Origin: Hymenobacter sp. 5317J-9
Lineage (GTDB): Bacteria; Bacteroidota; Bacteroidia; Cytophagales; Hymenobacteraceae
Assembly: GCF_022921075.1 (NCBI RefSeq)
Contig: NZ_CP095050.1
Span: forward strand, 930,001 to 994,000
Length of the DNA: 64,000 bases
Reading direction: 5' to 3'
Position 1 is the stretch's first letter; each line of letters opens with the position of its first letter. Both the position numbers and the translations under genes were made by a program. The notes below the pieces were generated by a model, which did not search any database, was not told the DNA's origin, and saw only the letters and a list, made by a program, of their open reading frames with translations. Below are positions 27,706-39,660 of the stretch, piece by piece.

Positions 27706-30108
27706 CTATAGCGCCGGTTTTACTTCAAAATCGAAGCTGGTAGTTCCCGCCGAGCCATTGGGGCTGAGGCCCTGCACCACCACCCGGTACTTGCCGGCCT
27801 GGTCGGAGGTATAAAACGTGAGCTCCTCTCCGCTGGCATTGGGGTTCCAGTAAAGCAGGTTGCGGAAGTCGGGCATACGGCTCTGGACGGCTTGCGGGGT
27901 GTCGTAGCGGGGGGCATAAAACTCGCGCTGGCCCTGCAGCCCTTCGTAGTCCTGCAGCAGGGCGTAGGGGTCGGGCGGCACCCCGCCCAAATCCCCTTTG
28001 TAAGAGGTGTAGCTCACCACACCGTTGTACACGAGTGGGCCGTGAAAATAGCGGGCCGTAATCACGTCCAGACGTTTGATTTTTAAGGGGTCGACGGCCA
28101 TTATTTTGTTGGTGTCAAACACGGGCATTCCGTCCAGTAGCACCAGCGGGTTTTCCAGCAGGTTGCGCGAGTTGTGGTCGAGCACCAGGAAGTGGAAGCC
28201 GTCCTTGCGCATACGCACCATCACCCCCGGCACGTATTCGCGCATCACCTCTTCGAGGGTCTTAAACCGGGTAAACTGGTCGAGGAAATACCGCTCGTCG
28301 GGCTTGCCGTAGAAGGTAGCGGTGTCGGGGAGGGGCGTGGAGTAGGCCGGTGTTTTGCTTTGGAAATGCAACTGTACTTCCGATTGCACGTGGCGCTGGC
28401 GCAGGCTGGCAGCCCAGCCCGGCGGCAGCTGCAACGGCGCCGATGGCCGCCGGGCATAGCGCGTGGAAAACGGCGACAACAGGTCGACGCGGTACAGGGT
28501 GTCGCGCTCGGTATTGGGCTGCACGATGAGTTGGGTGGGGCCGTACAGGTCCGGCGCTTCAAAGCGAATGCTGCCGTCGGCCCGGCTCACAGAATTGTAT
28601 AGCTGGAAATAGCGGCCGGGCATCGTGAGGTAGACGGGCACATTGGCCACGGGCGCGCCCGTGGCGCTCAACACCACCTGGCCCCGCACCACGTGGCCGT
28701 TGAGCTCGGGCAAGTGCTGCAGCGGCGCTGGCTTGGGGGCCAGCACGTCGGCCCACTTAAAGCGGCTCCAGCCCTGGGTCAGCATCAGGTTGTCGGTGGC
28801 TTCGGCGCGGTCGCGGCTTGGGCTCGTCAGGTAGTATTCCGGATTCTCCACCACGCCCCGCAGCTCCGAGGTCAGCCACAGGTAGGGCACGATGTTGGTC
28901 CCGCCCGCGGCCGAAAGCGAATCGAGCTGATACACCGCCACCGACAGGTTGGCCGGTCCGGCGGCCGTCAGCCGCAGGCTCACCTTTTCGCGGGGCCCGT
29001 ACTGCGGCTTGTCGGTTTGGGCCGCGAGGCGGAGTTGTTGGGCCGGCGGCCGGAAGTAGAGCCGCTCGCACACCGGCTGCCGGCGGCTGTTGAATAGCGT
29101 GAAATGCGAGATGCCATCGGCCAGCCCGGTTTTGGCCACGCTGAACACGGCCTTGCCTTCGTAGAGTTGGCCCGTGGCCGCCACCGCCACCTGCTGTCCG
29201 GCGTGGGCCAGCAGGAAAAGGCGCTCGTCCGCGTCGCCGGTTCCGGTTGCCTGCACCACCAGCCGCAGCCGCTCGGCACTGCCTTCTTCCAGGCGCAGCA
29301 CGTAGCCCCGCGACTCCACCACGGGAAGGCTGACGACGATGGGCGGGCGGCGGGCCAACTTGATTTCGGCCCGGTACCCCCCACCCGCGCTGGACGGAAC
29401 GAAGGAAAAGCTACCCAGGCCCTGCCGCAGCGTGGCAAACTGCGCCACGCGCGCGCCGCTGGGGTCGAGCACCACGCCGGTAGCCGCCACGCCGTGCCCG
29501 GCCCCGTCCGTTATTTTAAAGCCCACCCGGCTGAGCAGGCCTTGCACGAGGTGGCCGCCTTCGGGAAAAAAATGCGCGTCGGGCGCGGCGGCTGGGCCAG
29601 CCGCCGGCAGTCCCGATTGCGTGTGCGTGTTCACCACGCTCACCGTGGTGTGGAAATAAAGCTCGGGGTCGCCGTTCTGCATCCAGCGGGTATAGGCGCG
29701 CACCGTGTAGTGGCCCGAAGGCAAAGACGAAGGCAGCACCAGCGACCCCCACCCTGCGGCGCGCGCCAACCCGATTTTGGTTTGCAGCACGGGCACGTTC
29801 TCGCGATTGAGCACTTCCACGTAGGCCACTTTGCTGGCGGCCAGGGGCCGGTGCGGATTGCCGGCCACGGTGTACGCCTTAAACCACATGGTTTCGCCGC
29901 TCAGGTAGCTGGGCCGGTCCACGTGTAGGTAAAGCTTTTCGGCGGGCACGCGCTGGCTGTAGGCTGCGAAGCGCGGGCCAATGGCCGGCAGCAGGGAGTC
30001 GGCAGGCTGCTGGGCCCGGGCCGTGCTCAGGCCCAGCAGCCCGGCTACGGCCGCGCCGAGCAAGCGTGTCTGTAGCCGGCAAAACGTCAAAAAGGAGCGG
30101 TCAGTCAT
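27706..30108 (-). CDS. Large exported protein with MG2-like domain and C-terminal TonB-plug-like domain
   Basis: The 800-residue protein has a signal peptide (cleavage near ARAQ). Residues about 55-170 read like an alpha-2-macroglobulin MG2 domain (EKLYLHVDRPSYLSGETMWFKAY). After several beta domains, residues about 610-720 resemble a TonB-receptor plug: LEEVMREYVPGV, NPLVLLDGMPVFD, DPLKIKRLDVI, then VYNGVVSYTSYKG. No 22-strand barrel follows; the protein ends about 85 residues later in a beta strand module (FYTSDQAGKYRVVVQG). It is probably periplasmic or surface-located. It is the last gene of the leftward receptor locus. Function is unknown. Confidence 0.7.
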   Translation of the reverse strand: MTDRSFLTFCRLQTRLLGAAVAGLLGLSTARAQQPADSLLPAIGPRFAAYSQRVPAEKLYLHVDRPSYLSGETMWFKAYTVAGNPHRPLAASKVAYVEVLNRENVPVLQTKIGLARAAGWGSLVLPSSLPSGHYTVRAYTRWMQNGDPELYFHTTVSVVNTHTQSGLPAAGPAAAPDAHFFPEGGHLVQGLLSRVGFKITDGAGHGVAATGVVLDPSGARVAQFATLRQGLGSFSFVPSSAGGGYRAEIKLARRPPIVVSLPVVESRGYVLRLEEGSAERLRLVVQATGTGDADERLFLLAHAGQQVAVAATGQLYEGKAVFSVAKTGLADGISHFTLFNSRRQPVCERLYFRPPAQQLRLAAQTDKPQYGPREKVSLRLTAAGPANLSVAVYQLDSLSAAGGTNIVPYLWLTSELRGVVENPEYYLTSPSRDRAEATDNLMLTQGWSRFKWADVLAPKPAPLQHLPELNGHVVRGQVVLSATGAPVANVPVYLTMPGRYFQLYNSVSRADGSIRFEAPDLYGPTQLIVQPNTERDTLYRVDLLSPFSTRYARRPSAPLQLPPGWAASLRQRHVQSEVQLHFQSKTPAYSTPLPDTATFYGKPDERYFLDQFTRFKTLEEVMREYVPGVMVRMRKDGFHFLVLDHNSRNLLENPLVLLDGMPVFDTNKIMAVDPLKIKRLDVITARYFHGPLVYNGVVSYTSYKGDLGGVPPDPYALLQDYEGLQGQREFYAPRYDTPQAVQSRMPDFRNLLYWNPNASGEELTFYTSDQAGKYRVVVQGLSPNGSAGTTSFDFEVKPAL

Positions 30109-30157
30109 TAAGAAAAAGGACGCAAAAGGGGCAGCGTGAGGCGGCTTGGGGCAGTGG

Positions 30158-31294
30158 CTAGGGCCAGAAGCTCGGCTTCACGTTGGTGCCGCGCCGGCGG
30201 CAATCCACGCAGTCGGGTGACGATGAAAGGTAGAAGACCGGGTTGAAGTTGCCATCAAGAAGGGCATAGGTCGGCACGTTGACCGGGTTGCGGAAAACGT
30301 CGTTTACCAGGCGCAACGGAATGGTGTCCTGGTAAATGCAGTCTTCGTATCCCGTGGCGTACTTCGTGCCCAAGGGCAGCTGAGACCGGTCGATGAACAT
30401 GCGCTTTTGCGTGACGGACGTCGCGCCGACGTAGCCCAGCACGAGCTCACCGGCATCGTCCAGGCAGTGCACGTTGCCGGTGAGTTGCGTGGGCAGCGGG
30501 TCGAAGAGGGTGCCGAGGCTCTCGGTGTTCTTCTGCAGCATTTCCCAGTAAGCGTATTCTTCGGCCGTTTGGGCCAGCTGCTGCACCAGCAGGCTGTACT
30601 TCACGCGCAGCTTGTAGGAGTTTCGGGGCAGCAAGTGCAGCGGCGCGTTGGCCACCACGTCATCGCTCAGCTTCTGGGTGTTGCCCAGCATGATGGACGT
30701 GGAGTTGGCCGTGCTCCAGCACGTGAAAATGTTCTCGACGCGCGGCCGCATGGCCCCGTTGACGTACTCGTAGTCGGACCGGAAAGCCGAATTGTACTGC
30801 CAGGTTTCCTGCGCTTTCCAGCGGTAGTAGCGGGTGGCGTTGGCGGGGTCATGCGTGCTCACGTAGAGCTGCACCCCCTTGCTGTCCACGCTCCAGGTCA
30901 CGCTGTCGATGGGCGGGGCCACCTTGGCCACCACCAGGTCGGAAGCATAGCGCCGGCCCGTCAGCGTGCTCACCTGCAACTGGTAGCGGCGGTTGGGGCT
31001 CAGGGCCAGGGGCTGCGACGAGTAGGTGCCCGGCAGTCGTTCGGCGAGGGGGTAGAGGGCACCGGCGTCGTCTTTGATGCTCACCATGGCCTTCGCCTCG
31101 AAGGGCGGCGCGGTGGTGAGGGCCAGGCTTTGGCTTCTCGACAAGCGGATAACCGTGACGCCGCTCAGGTTGATGAAGCCGTCGACCACCAAGTAGCGGG
31201 CGGGCGAGCTTATCACCGGCGGCGCGTAGGGCTCCACGCAGGCCGTCAGGCTCAGCAGCAGCCCCAGCACACAATATTTTAAGGCGCGCAACAT
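30158..31294 (-). CDS. DUF4249 lipoprotein
   Basis: The 378-residue product starts at ATG 31294 with a lipoprotein signal (LLLSLTAC). The mature start CVEPYAPPVISSPARYLVVDGFI, followed by VTVIRLSRSQ, is the DUF4249 pattern. DUF4249 genes commonly follow TonB-dependent receptors in Bacteroidota, and this one starts about 9 bp after the receptor stop. A TTG start at 31306 would overlap the receptor. It is predicted to sit in the outer membrane as an accessory of the receptor; ligand is unknown. The C-terminal CVDCRRRGTNVKP is unusual in having a Cys pair. Confidence 0.82.
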   Translation of the reverse strand: MLRALKYCVLGLLLSLTACVEPYAPPVISSPARYLVVDGFINLSGVTVIRLSRSQSLALTTAPPFEAKAMVSIKDDAGALYPLAERLPGTYSSQPLALSPNRRYQLQVSTLTGRRYASDLVVAKVAPPIDSVTWSVDSKGVQLYVSTHDPANATRYYRWKAQETWQYNSAFRSDYEYVNGAMRPRVENIFTCWSTANSTSIMLGNTQKLSDDVVANAPLHLLPRNSYKLRVKYSLLVQQLAQTAEEYAYWEMLQKNTESLGTLFDPLPTQLTGNVHCLDDAGELVLGYVGATSVTQKRMFIDRSQLPLGTKYATGYEDCIYQDTIPLRLVNDVFRNPVNVPTYALLDGNFNPVFYLSSSPDCVDCRRRGTNVKPSFWP

Positions 31295-31302
31295 CGAGCG
31301 GG

Positions 31303-34059
31303 TCAAAATTTGAAGTTGTAGGTGACGGTGGGAATGGGCTGTGCGAAAATGGACAGCTGGTAGCCCTTGATTTGCCCGCCCACCGATTTGAAATACACCG
31401 AATACGGGTTGCTGCGGCCGGTGAGGTTGTACACGGCCACCGTCCAGGAGCTGTGGGCCAGCTTCTTGATGCGGTGGTTGCCTTCGATGTTCATCGAAAA
31501 GTCCACGCGGTAGTAGTCGGGCACGCGGTAGGCGTTGCGGTCGGAGTAATACACGCGGCCCGTGCCGTCGATGTAGTACTTCGACAGCGGCAGCGTGATG
31601 GGCCGGCCCGTGCTGTAGTTGAAGTTCACCGATGTGCTGAAGCGCTTGCTGAAGCGGTAGTTGCCGGCCAGGTTCACCTCGTGGGGCTTGTCGTAGTTGC
31701 TGGGGTAGTAATTGCCGCCGTTGATGCGTTCGGCCGGGTTGTCGGGGTTTACCTGCGCCAGCGTGCGGGCGTAGGTGTAGTTCAGCCAGCCATTCACCTT
31801 GCCCGCGGTTTTGCGAACCGAAACTTCCACCCCGTAGGCTTTGCCCTTGGCGCTCACCACGTCGGTTTCGAGGTGGGGGTTGAGGAGCAGCTTGGCGCCC
31901 CCTTTATAGTCCAGGAAGTCCTGCATCACCTTGTAATAGGTTTCTACCGACGTTTCAATGGTGTTGGCTTTGAAATTCCGGTAATAGCCCACCGATACCT
32001 GGTCGCCCACCTGCGGGCGCACGTAAGCGTCGCTCAGCTTCCAGGTGTCCGTCGGCGACACCGAGGCCGTGTTGGTGAGTTGGTGAATGTACTGGCGCGT
32101 GCGGTTGTAGGCAGCCTTCACCGAGGAGTTGTCGTTGAGCGCGTACTTCAGCGAAGCCCGGTACTCGGGGCCGTGGTAGGTGGCCACGGTGCGGCCGCTG
32201 CCGTAGCGCATCGTATCGAGCACGGTGGTGGGGCTGCGCGGCCGGCCATCCTCGTAACGGTACACGTCGCGCGGGCCTAGCGCCTGGTAGTAGGAATAGC
32301 GTAGCCCCAGGTACACCGAAAAGCGCGCCGTCACGTCCCACCGGTCCGAGACATAGAGGGCGCTTTCCTGGGCCTGCTCGCGCGCCAGCGTTTGCGACAC
32401 CACCAGCGACTTGTCGCCGCGGGGCTGCAGGCTGCCCGGCGACATGCCGTAGCGCAGGGTGCTGCCCCCAAAGTCGACGGTGTGCGCCGAGCTGTGGAAA
32501 TAGCTAAAATCGGCCTGGCCGCCCAGCTGTTCGATGTCGAAGCGCAGCACCGAGGCGTTGACGGGGTTCCGTTCGCTTTCTATCTGGTAGTCGTAGCGGC
32601 TGTACGTGCCCGTGAGCACCCCGAATAGCTGGCTGCCGAAGGTGTGGCGCCACTTCACGCTCCCGTTCCGGTTCTGGTAGGCATACGTGGTGTCGGCGCC
32701 GAACTTAAACCGGTCGCGGCTGACATAGCCGTTGACCGAAAGGGCGTTGTTGGGGTCAAACGTGTGGTTGACCTGCGCGTTCACGTCGTAGAACGAGGCC
32801 GAGCTTTCGCGCAGGGTGCGGCTGGGCAGCTTGCCCAGCAGCCAGTCGGAATACGAAGTGCGCCCACTCACCAAGAACGAGGTTTTGTCCTTCACAATGG
32901 GGCCTTCCAGGGCCAGGTGGCTGGTGAGCAGGCCAATGCCGCCGGCCCCGGCAAATTTTTGCTTGTTGCCCTCGCGGGTGGTGATGTCGAGCACCGACGA
33001 CAGGCGCCCGCCGTACTTGGCCGGAATACCGGTTTTGTACAGCTCCACTGACTTGAGAATGGCGGGGTTGAAGCCCGAAAAAAAACCGAACAGGTGCGAA
33101 GGGTTGTAAATGGTGGCGTCGTTGAACAGAATCAGGTTCTGGTCGGTGCCGCCGCCGCGCACGCTGATGCCGTTGCTGCCCTCGCCCACCGACTTCACGC
33201 CCGGCAGCATCAGCACCACCCGCATCACGTCGGTTTCGCCGAAAGCCGTGGGCACCTGCCGCATGGTCTTGATGTCGAGCTTCTCGACGCCGATTTGCAT
33301 GCCGGTCACGTTCTTGGTTTTTTCGGCTTCCACCACCACTTCCTTCAGCACCACCACGTCTTCCTCCATCTGCACGTCGAGCTGGCCGTTGGCCAGCAGC
33401 AGCACGCGCCGCCGCGTGTTCTTAATGCCGATGCCCCGAATGTTGAGCACGTGCGGCCCCACGGGCAGCGTCAGGGCATAATACCCCTGCGCGTCGGTGG
33501 CCATGCCCCCGCCGGGGCCGTCCACATACACCGTGGCGCCGGCCACCGGGCCGCCGGTTTTGGCCGAGCGCACGTGCCCGGTCAGCGTGGCCCGGCCGCT
33601 GGCCGGCGCCGCGCTCAAGCGCCCAATTTCGTAGAGCTGCGACGGGCTGGCGGCCACCGGTACCGGCCGGTTCGCCACGGCCGCGCTGTCGGCCACCGGT
33701 GCCGCCGTCAGCGTTTCAAAAAAGCCAGCGGGCAGCACCAGGGGCAAGCCCCTGTCCTTGGTGATGAACACGTGGCGGTCGGCGTCCATCGAAAACCGCA
33801 GCGCGGTGGGCTGGAGCGCCTGCCGCAGCACCGAAGCCACCGTTTGCTCCCGGACTTCTGCCCGCACCGTCACGCCCCGCACCGCGGCCGAATCGAAATA
33901 AATGCGGTAGCCGCTGCGGGCTTCCAGCTGCCTGGCCAGCTCCTCCACGCTCAGGTCCTGGAAGCTCCCGCTGATGAGCGGCTCGGCCTGCTGAGCTAGG
34001 CCCAACCGGCTGCCCATGCAGCATATAAATAAAATAACAAGTCGGTAAAGGGTTTTCAT
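31303..34059 (-). CDS. TonB-dependent receptor with N-terminal STN and carboxypeptidase-like domains
   Basis: The 918-residue protein starts at ATG 34059. Order: signal peptide; STN-like domain (about 25-100, LSVEELARQLEARSGYRIYF); carboxypeptidase-regulatory-like beta sandwich (about 155-235, TLTGHVRSAKTGGPVAGATVYV); plug (about 255-375, MPGVKSVGEGSNGISVRGGGTDQN reading across the loop); then a large barrel ending in a hydrophobic strand with terminal Phe (YNFKF). It imports or processes an unknown ligand using TonB energy. STN domains usually signal through FecR and an ECF sigma factor, neither of which is in the window. The DUF4249 and MG2/plug genes follow. Confidence 0.9.
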   Translation of the reverse strand: MKTLYRLVILFICCMGSRLGLAQQAEPLISGSFQDLSVEELARQLEARSGYRIYFDSAAVRGVTVRAEVREQTVASVLRQALQPTALRFSMDADRHVFITKDRGLPLVLPAGFFETLTAAPVADSAAVANRPVPVAASPSQLYEIGRLSAAPASGRATLTGHVRSAKTGGPVAGATVYVDGPGGGMATDAQGYYALTLPVGPHVLNIRGIGIKNTRRRVLLLANGQLDVQMEEDVVVLKEVVVEAEKTKNVTGMQIGVEKLDIKTMRQVPTAFGETDVMRVVLMLPGVKSVGEGSNGISVRGGGTDQNLILFNDATIYNPSHLFGFFSGFNPAILKSVELYKTGIPAKYGGRLSSVLDITTREGNKQKFAGAGGIGLLTSHLALEGPIVKDKTSFLVSGRTSYSDWLLGKLPSRTLRESSASFYDVNAQVNHTFDPNNALSVNGYVSRDRFKFGADTTYAYQNRNGSVKWRHTFGSQLFGVLTGTYSRYDYQIESERNPVNASVLRFDIEQLGGQADFSYFHSSAHTVDFGGSTLRYGMSPGSLQPRGDKSLVVSQTLAREQAQESALYVSDRWDVTARFSVYLGLRYSYYQALGPRDVYRYEDGRPRSPTTVLDTMRYGSGRTVATYHGPEYRASLKYALNDNSSVKAAYNRTRQYIHQLTNTASVSPTDTWKLSDAYVRPQVGDQVSVGYYRNFKANTIETSVETYYKVMQDFLDYKGGAKLLLNPHLETDVVSAKGKAYGVEVSVRKTAGKVNGWLNYTYARTLAQVNPDNPAERINGGNYYPSNYDKPHEVNLAGNYRFSKRFSTSVNFNYSTGRPITLPLSKYYIDGTGRVYYSDRNAYRVPDYYRVDFSMNIEGNHRIKKLAHSSWTVAVYNLTGRSNPYSVYFKSVGGQIKGYQLSIFAQPIPTVTYNFKF

Positions 34060-34147
34060 GCAAGCGGGGCAGGTAGAAAAAGGGCCTGGTGAAGATGAGG
34101 CAGGCACCCGAGCGAAGAAACGGAATGGTGGAGGGGGCGTCGCCGCA

Positions 34148-34903
34148 TCAGGGGAGGGGCGCCGGGGCGGCCGCGTAGCGCACCAGCTCCGTCAGGGCCC
34201 GCTCGCGCCCGTTTTCGCCAAAGTTTAGCTGCTGTGCTTTCAGGTACTTGCGCAGGGCGGCCTTTTGCTCCGGGAATATTCCCAGCACCGAATTTGCGCT
34301 ACCGGCTTTGTAATAATGGCCGTCTTTGTGGATGAAATAGGTCACCTTTTCCTCCATTTCGCCTTGCAGACCGGTGTTTGTAGAGTGCTGTTGAATTGAT
34401 TTGCGGCGCGCCGCCAGCAGGCGCGCCCGGCCGTCGACCAACACTTCGTAAAAACCAGTCTTAAGCGGGGCCTCTTCGCCGGCGGCCACCACCACCCGCA
34501 CAAATGAATGCGTGTCGATGGTGAACCGGGCCAGGTTTTCGGATACCAGTTGCAGGTAATAGTCGTTGGACGGGGCTTTGATGACCACTTGGTCGCGCAT
34601 CAAGTCGTAGCGCAGCTCCACCCCAGGATACAGCACGCCGCGGTAGTAGACCGAGCCCGTTTGCGAGTCGGCAGAGCCGAAGAACTGGTGCCCGCTGATG
34701 TTGCCGCTCACGTAGTGGGCGTATTCCGGGCCATTGTAGAGTCTGGTTTCAAACCCTACATCGGCCGCGTAATGTCGATAGAAAGCGACAGGTAGTGAGG
34801 CAGTTGCTTGGCCCGAATCTGGCAACGCAACGCTTTGGGCCTGGGCGTGGGCTTTGGGTAACAGCAGCAGCGTGAGCAGGCAGCAAAGAAGGGCGTTTTT
34901 CAT
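34148..34903 (-). CDS. Secreted protein of unknown function upstream of the TonB receptor
   Basis: The 251-residue product starts at ATG 34903 and has a clear signal peptide (MKNALLCCLLTLLLLPKAHAQ). The mature protein is beta-rich with Tyr-rich strands (VYYRGVLYPGVELRYDLM) and a helical C-terminus. It ends about 90 bp before the receptor start on the same strand, so it may be the first gene of that operon. No domain is recognised. A TTG at 34912 is a less likely start. Confidence 0.6.
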   Translation of the reverse strand: MKNALLCCLLTLLLLPKAHAQAQSVALPDSGQATASLPVAFYRHYAADVGFETRLYNGPEYAHYVSGNISGHQFFGSADSQTGSVYYRGVLYPGVELRYDLMRDQVVIKAPSNDYYLQLVSENLARFTIDTHSFVRVVVAAGEEAPLKTGFYEVLVDGRARLLAARRKSIQQHSTNTGLQGEMEEKVTYFIHKDGHYYKAGSANSVLGIFPEQKAALRKYLKAQQLNFGENGRERALTELVRYAAAPAPLP

Positions 34904-35060
34904 TCGAAGCAAAAAGCCACCCGTGTCCCGACAGGGAAGGACGACTGCACAACAGGATATGGCCTACCAATGTACTAGACTTGTCGCAAATGGCCGGGCG
35001 CAACGGCCACCTTTGTCTTACGTTAAACAAAAGCATCACCCCTTTCACGGTTAGTTTGTC

Positions 35061-35408
35061 ATGAAGCTCCGCATCGAAGACGACACCCTGCGCCTGCGCC
35101 TTTCCGACGGCGAAGTGCGCACTTTTGCCGAGCAAGGCCGCGTGGAAGGCGCCGTGCACTTCGGCCTGAGCCCCGAACAGCGCCTGACCTACGCCCTGGA
35201 GCGCGGTTCCGAACGCCCCCAGACCATGCCCAACGAAGAACCCGTGCAAATCCACTACGAGCCCGGCGCGCTCACCGTGCTGGTGCCCTTCGCGCTGGCC
35301 AAAGCCTGGGTTGAAACCGATCAGAACGGCTTTTCGCACAGCCTTTCGCTGGCTGAAAACCAGCACCTGCGCATTCTGGTTGAGAAAGACCTGGACTGCA
35401 AGCATTAG
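35061..35408 (+). CDS. Small conserved Bacteroidota protein (DUF7009-like)
   Basis: This 115-residue soluble protein opens MKLRIEDDTLRLRLSDGEV, a pattern I associate with a small DUF family (probably DUF7009). It is beta-rich with no cysteine pair apart from the C-terminal DCKH. It precedes the YdeP/FdhF-type molybdoenzyme gene on the same strand, separated by REPIN copy 9, which suggests but does not prove a shared role. Function is unknown and the family name should be treated as tentative. Confidence 0.6.
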   Translation: MKLRIEDDTLRLRLSDGEVRTFAEQGRVEGAVHFGLSPEQRLTYALERGSERPQTMPNEEPVQIHYEPGALTVLVPFALAKAWVETDQNGFSHSLSLAENQHLRILVEKDLDCKH

Positions 35409-35425
35409 GGCAGATGACTAAGAAC

Positions 35426-35526
35426 GTCATGCAGAGCGCAGCGAAGCATCTCGCTTGCTCAAACTGATTCAACTGACTGAATAGATTACTTGAGCAAGCG
35501 AGATGCTTCGCTGCGCTCTGCATGAC
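35426..35526. repeat. REPIN-like paired palindrome, copy 9
   Basis: GTCATGCAGAGCGCAGCGAA and its complement, extended by CTCGCTTGCTCAA / TTGAGCAAGCGAG, make the longest inner stem of the set. Confidence 0.9.
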
Positions 35527-35552
35527 ATCTTCCTTTTAACGTCTATTCCGCT

Positions 35553-38114
<2,562 letters not shown>

Positions 38115-38134
38115 GCGCCTCGCAATGACAGCCG

Positions 38135-39409
38135 TTATACGGCAGGCGTCGGCTGCTTCTCCAAATCGAACAGCTCGCCCAGCAGCTCTACCAGCTGGCC
38201 GGCGTCGTCGCGCTTGCAGGCGGCTTTGAGTTGCAGCACATGCTGCTTCAGCACCTTTTGCATCAGCGAGCGGGTGGCTTCGTCGAGGAGCTTGCTTTCG
38301 GCGGGGGTGGCTTTCTTCTGGAAACGGTCCAGTTCTTCCTGGCGCAGCTGCTCCAAACTGGCTTTTACGCGCTGAATGATGGGCGACACCATCATTTCCT
38401 TGCTCCACTCACTCAGGCCGGCAATGCTTTCGGCGATGATGGCGCGCACCTGGGGCACGGCGGCCAGGCGCATTTCCAGCGCGGCCGAGGCCTTGCTCTG
38501 GATGGCGTCGATGTTGTAGACCAGCACGCCGGGTACCTGCTCCACGTCGGCGCCGATGCTGCGGGGCACGCTCAGGTCGATGAAGAACTTAAAGCTCAGC
38601 ACGTCGAGGTGCTGCACCAGCTCTTTGGTGAAGAACGGCTCGGCGCGGTTGATGGAGGAAATGATGACGTCGGCCTCTTTCAGCGCGGGCACCAGATTCT
38701 CGAAATCCACTATGTTCATGCCGCATTCCTCGGCCAGTGCTTCGGCCTTGCTGCGGGTGCGGTTGCAGAGAGTAATGGTGCCAAAGGCCTTGCTGGCAGC
38801 CAGGTGGCGGCACACATCGGCGCCGATTTCGCCCAGGCCCACCACCAGCACGTTGGGGTTGGCCACGTCGGCGGTCAGCTCTTCCACCAGTTCCAAAGCG
38901 GCGTAGCTCACGGAGGCGGCGCCGTCGCGGAAGCTGGTTTCGGTTTGCACGCGCTTATTGGTAAAAAACACCGTGTGCAGCAGGCGGTGCAGGAAGGGGC
39001 CGGCGGCGTCGGCATCGGCGGCCCACTGGTAAGCCGTTTTCACCTGGTTGCTGATTTGCAGGTCGCCCACCACTTGCGCGTCGAGGCCCATGGCTACTTC
39101 GAAAAGGTGCTGCACGGCCGCGTCGGCGTCGGTCAGCAGGTCGAAGTAGGGGAGGAACTGGCCGATGTCGGCGCGGTCCTTGAGGTGGCCCAGGGCGAGG
39201 ATGATGTCGCGGCTGCGGTCGTCCTCGGCGGTGTAGTATACCTCGGTGCGGTTGCAGGTGCTCAGCACGAGCAGGTCGCTTAGGCCCAGCTCATTGTGCA
39301 GCGTGTGTAGAAAGCGGCGACAAGCGGCCTCGTCTAAAGAAAGCAGCTCGCGGATGGCCAGCGGCGCTTTCTTGAAGGATAGGCTAACGGCCTTGAACGG
39401 ATGGGACAT
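38135..39409 (-). CDS. hemA: Glutamyl-tRNA reductase
   Basis: HemA makes glutamate-1-semialdehyde from glutamyl-tRNA, the first committed step of tetrapyrrole (heme, and potentially cobalamin) synthesis. The 424-residue protein carries the catalytic-Cys motif LVLSTCNRTEVY near residue 50, FFTNKRVQTETSF, and the NADPH-binding VVGLGEIGADVCRHL near 185, with a C-terminal helical dimerisation domain. ATG 39409 is chosen; GTG 39424 is possible. TAATTTTG on the minus strand at 39444-39437 is a good -7 element 27 bp upstream. The next heme gene is not adjacent. Confidence 0.93.
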   Translation of the reverse strand: MSHPFKAVSLSFKKAPLAIRELLSLDEAACRRFLHTLHNELGLSDLLVLSTCNRTEVYYTAEDDRSRDIILALGHLKDRADIGQFLPYFDLLTDADAAVQHLFEVAMGLDAQVVGDLQISNQVKTAYQWAADADAAGPFLHRLLHTVFFTNKRVQTETSFRDGAASVSYAALELVEELTADVANPNVLVVGLGEIGADVCRHLAASKAFGTITLCNRTRSKAEALAEECGMNIVDFENLVPALKEADVIISSINRAEPFFTKELVQHLDVLSFKFFIDLSVPRSIGADVEQVPGVLVYNIDAIQSKASAALEMRLAAVPQVRAIIAESIAGLSEWSKEMMVSPIIQRVKASLEQLRQEELDRFQKKATPAESKLLDEATRSLMQKVLKQHVLQLKAACKRDDAGQLVELLGELFDLEKQPTPAV

Positions 39410-39436
39410 AGAGTAAATCGACACGAAATCGGACTA

Positions 39437-39444
39437 CAAAATTA
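39437..39444 (-). promoter_or_regulatory. -7 promoter element for hemA (TAATTTTG)
   Basis: On the minus strand the octamer matches TAnnTTTG exactly and lies 27 bp upstream of the hemA ATG. No convincing -33 element is seen. Confidence 0.5.
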
Positions 39445-39648
39445 CGGCAGGATTTCGGTTCCGAATACTAACAGCCAGTGCCCGCGCGGGGTTCGTGTAC
39501 TAACCTGACGAATATCAGCCGCCAGACCCGCCTCAGGCGCCGGGAAAGCACCTGGCCGCCGGCTGGCTGACAAAAATCAGTTGCCCCGCGCCGGTCAATA
39601 AGCTTCAAAACCGCAACATTCTGGAAAAACCGCCGTGCGCAGGGCCCG

Positions 39649-39656
39649 TACCTTTG
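39649..39656 (+). promoter_or_regulatory. -7 promoter element directly before the EamA gene (TACCTTTG)
   Basis: TACCTTTG ends only 4 bp before ATG 39661, so transcription would begin at or next to the start codon, giving a leaderless or nearly leaderless mRNA. Confidence 0.55.
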
Positions 39657-39660
39657 CCGC

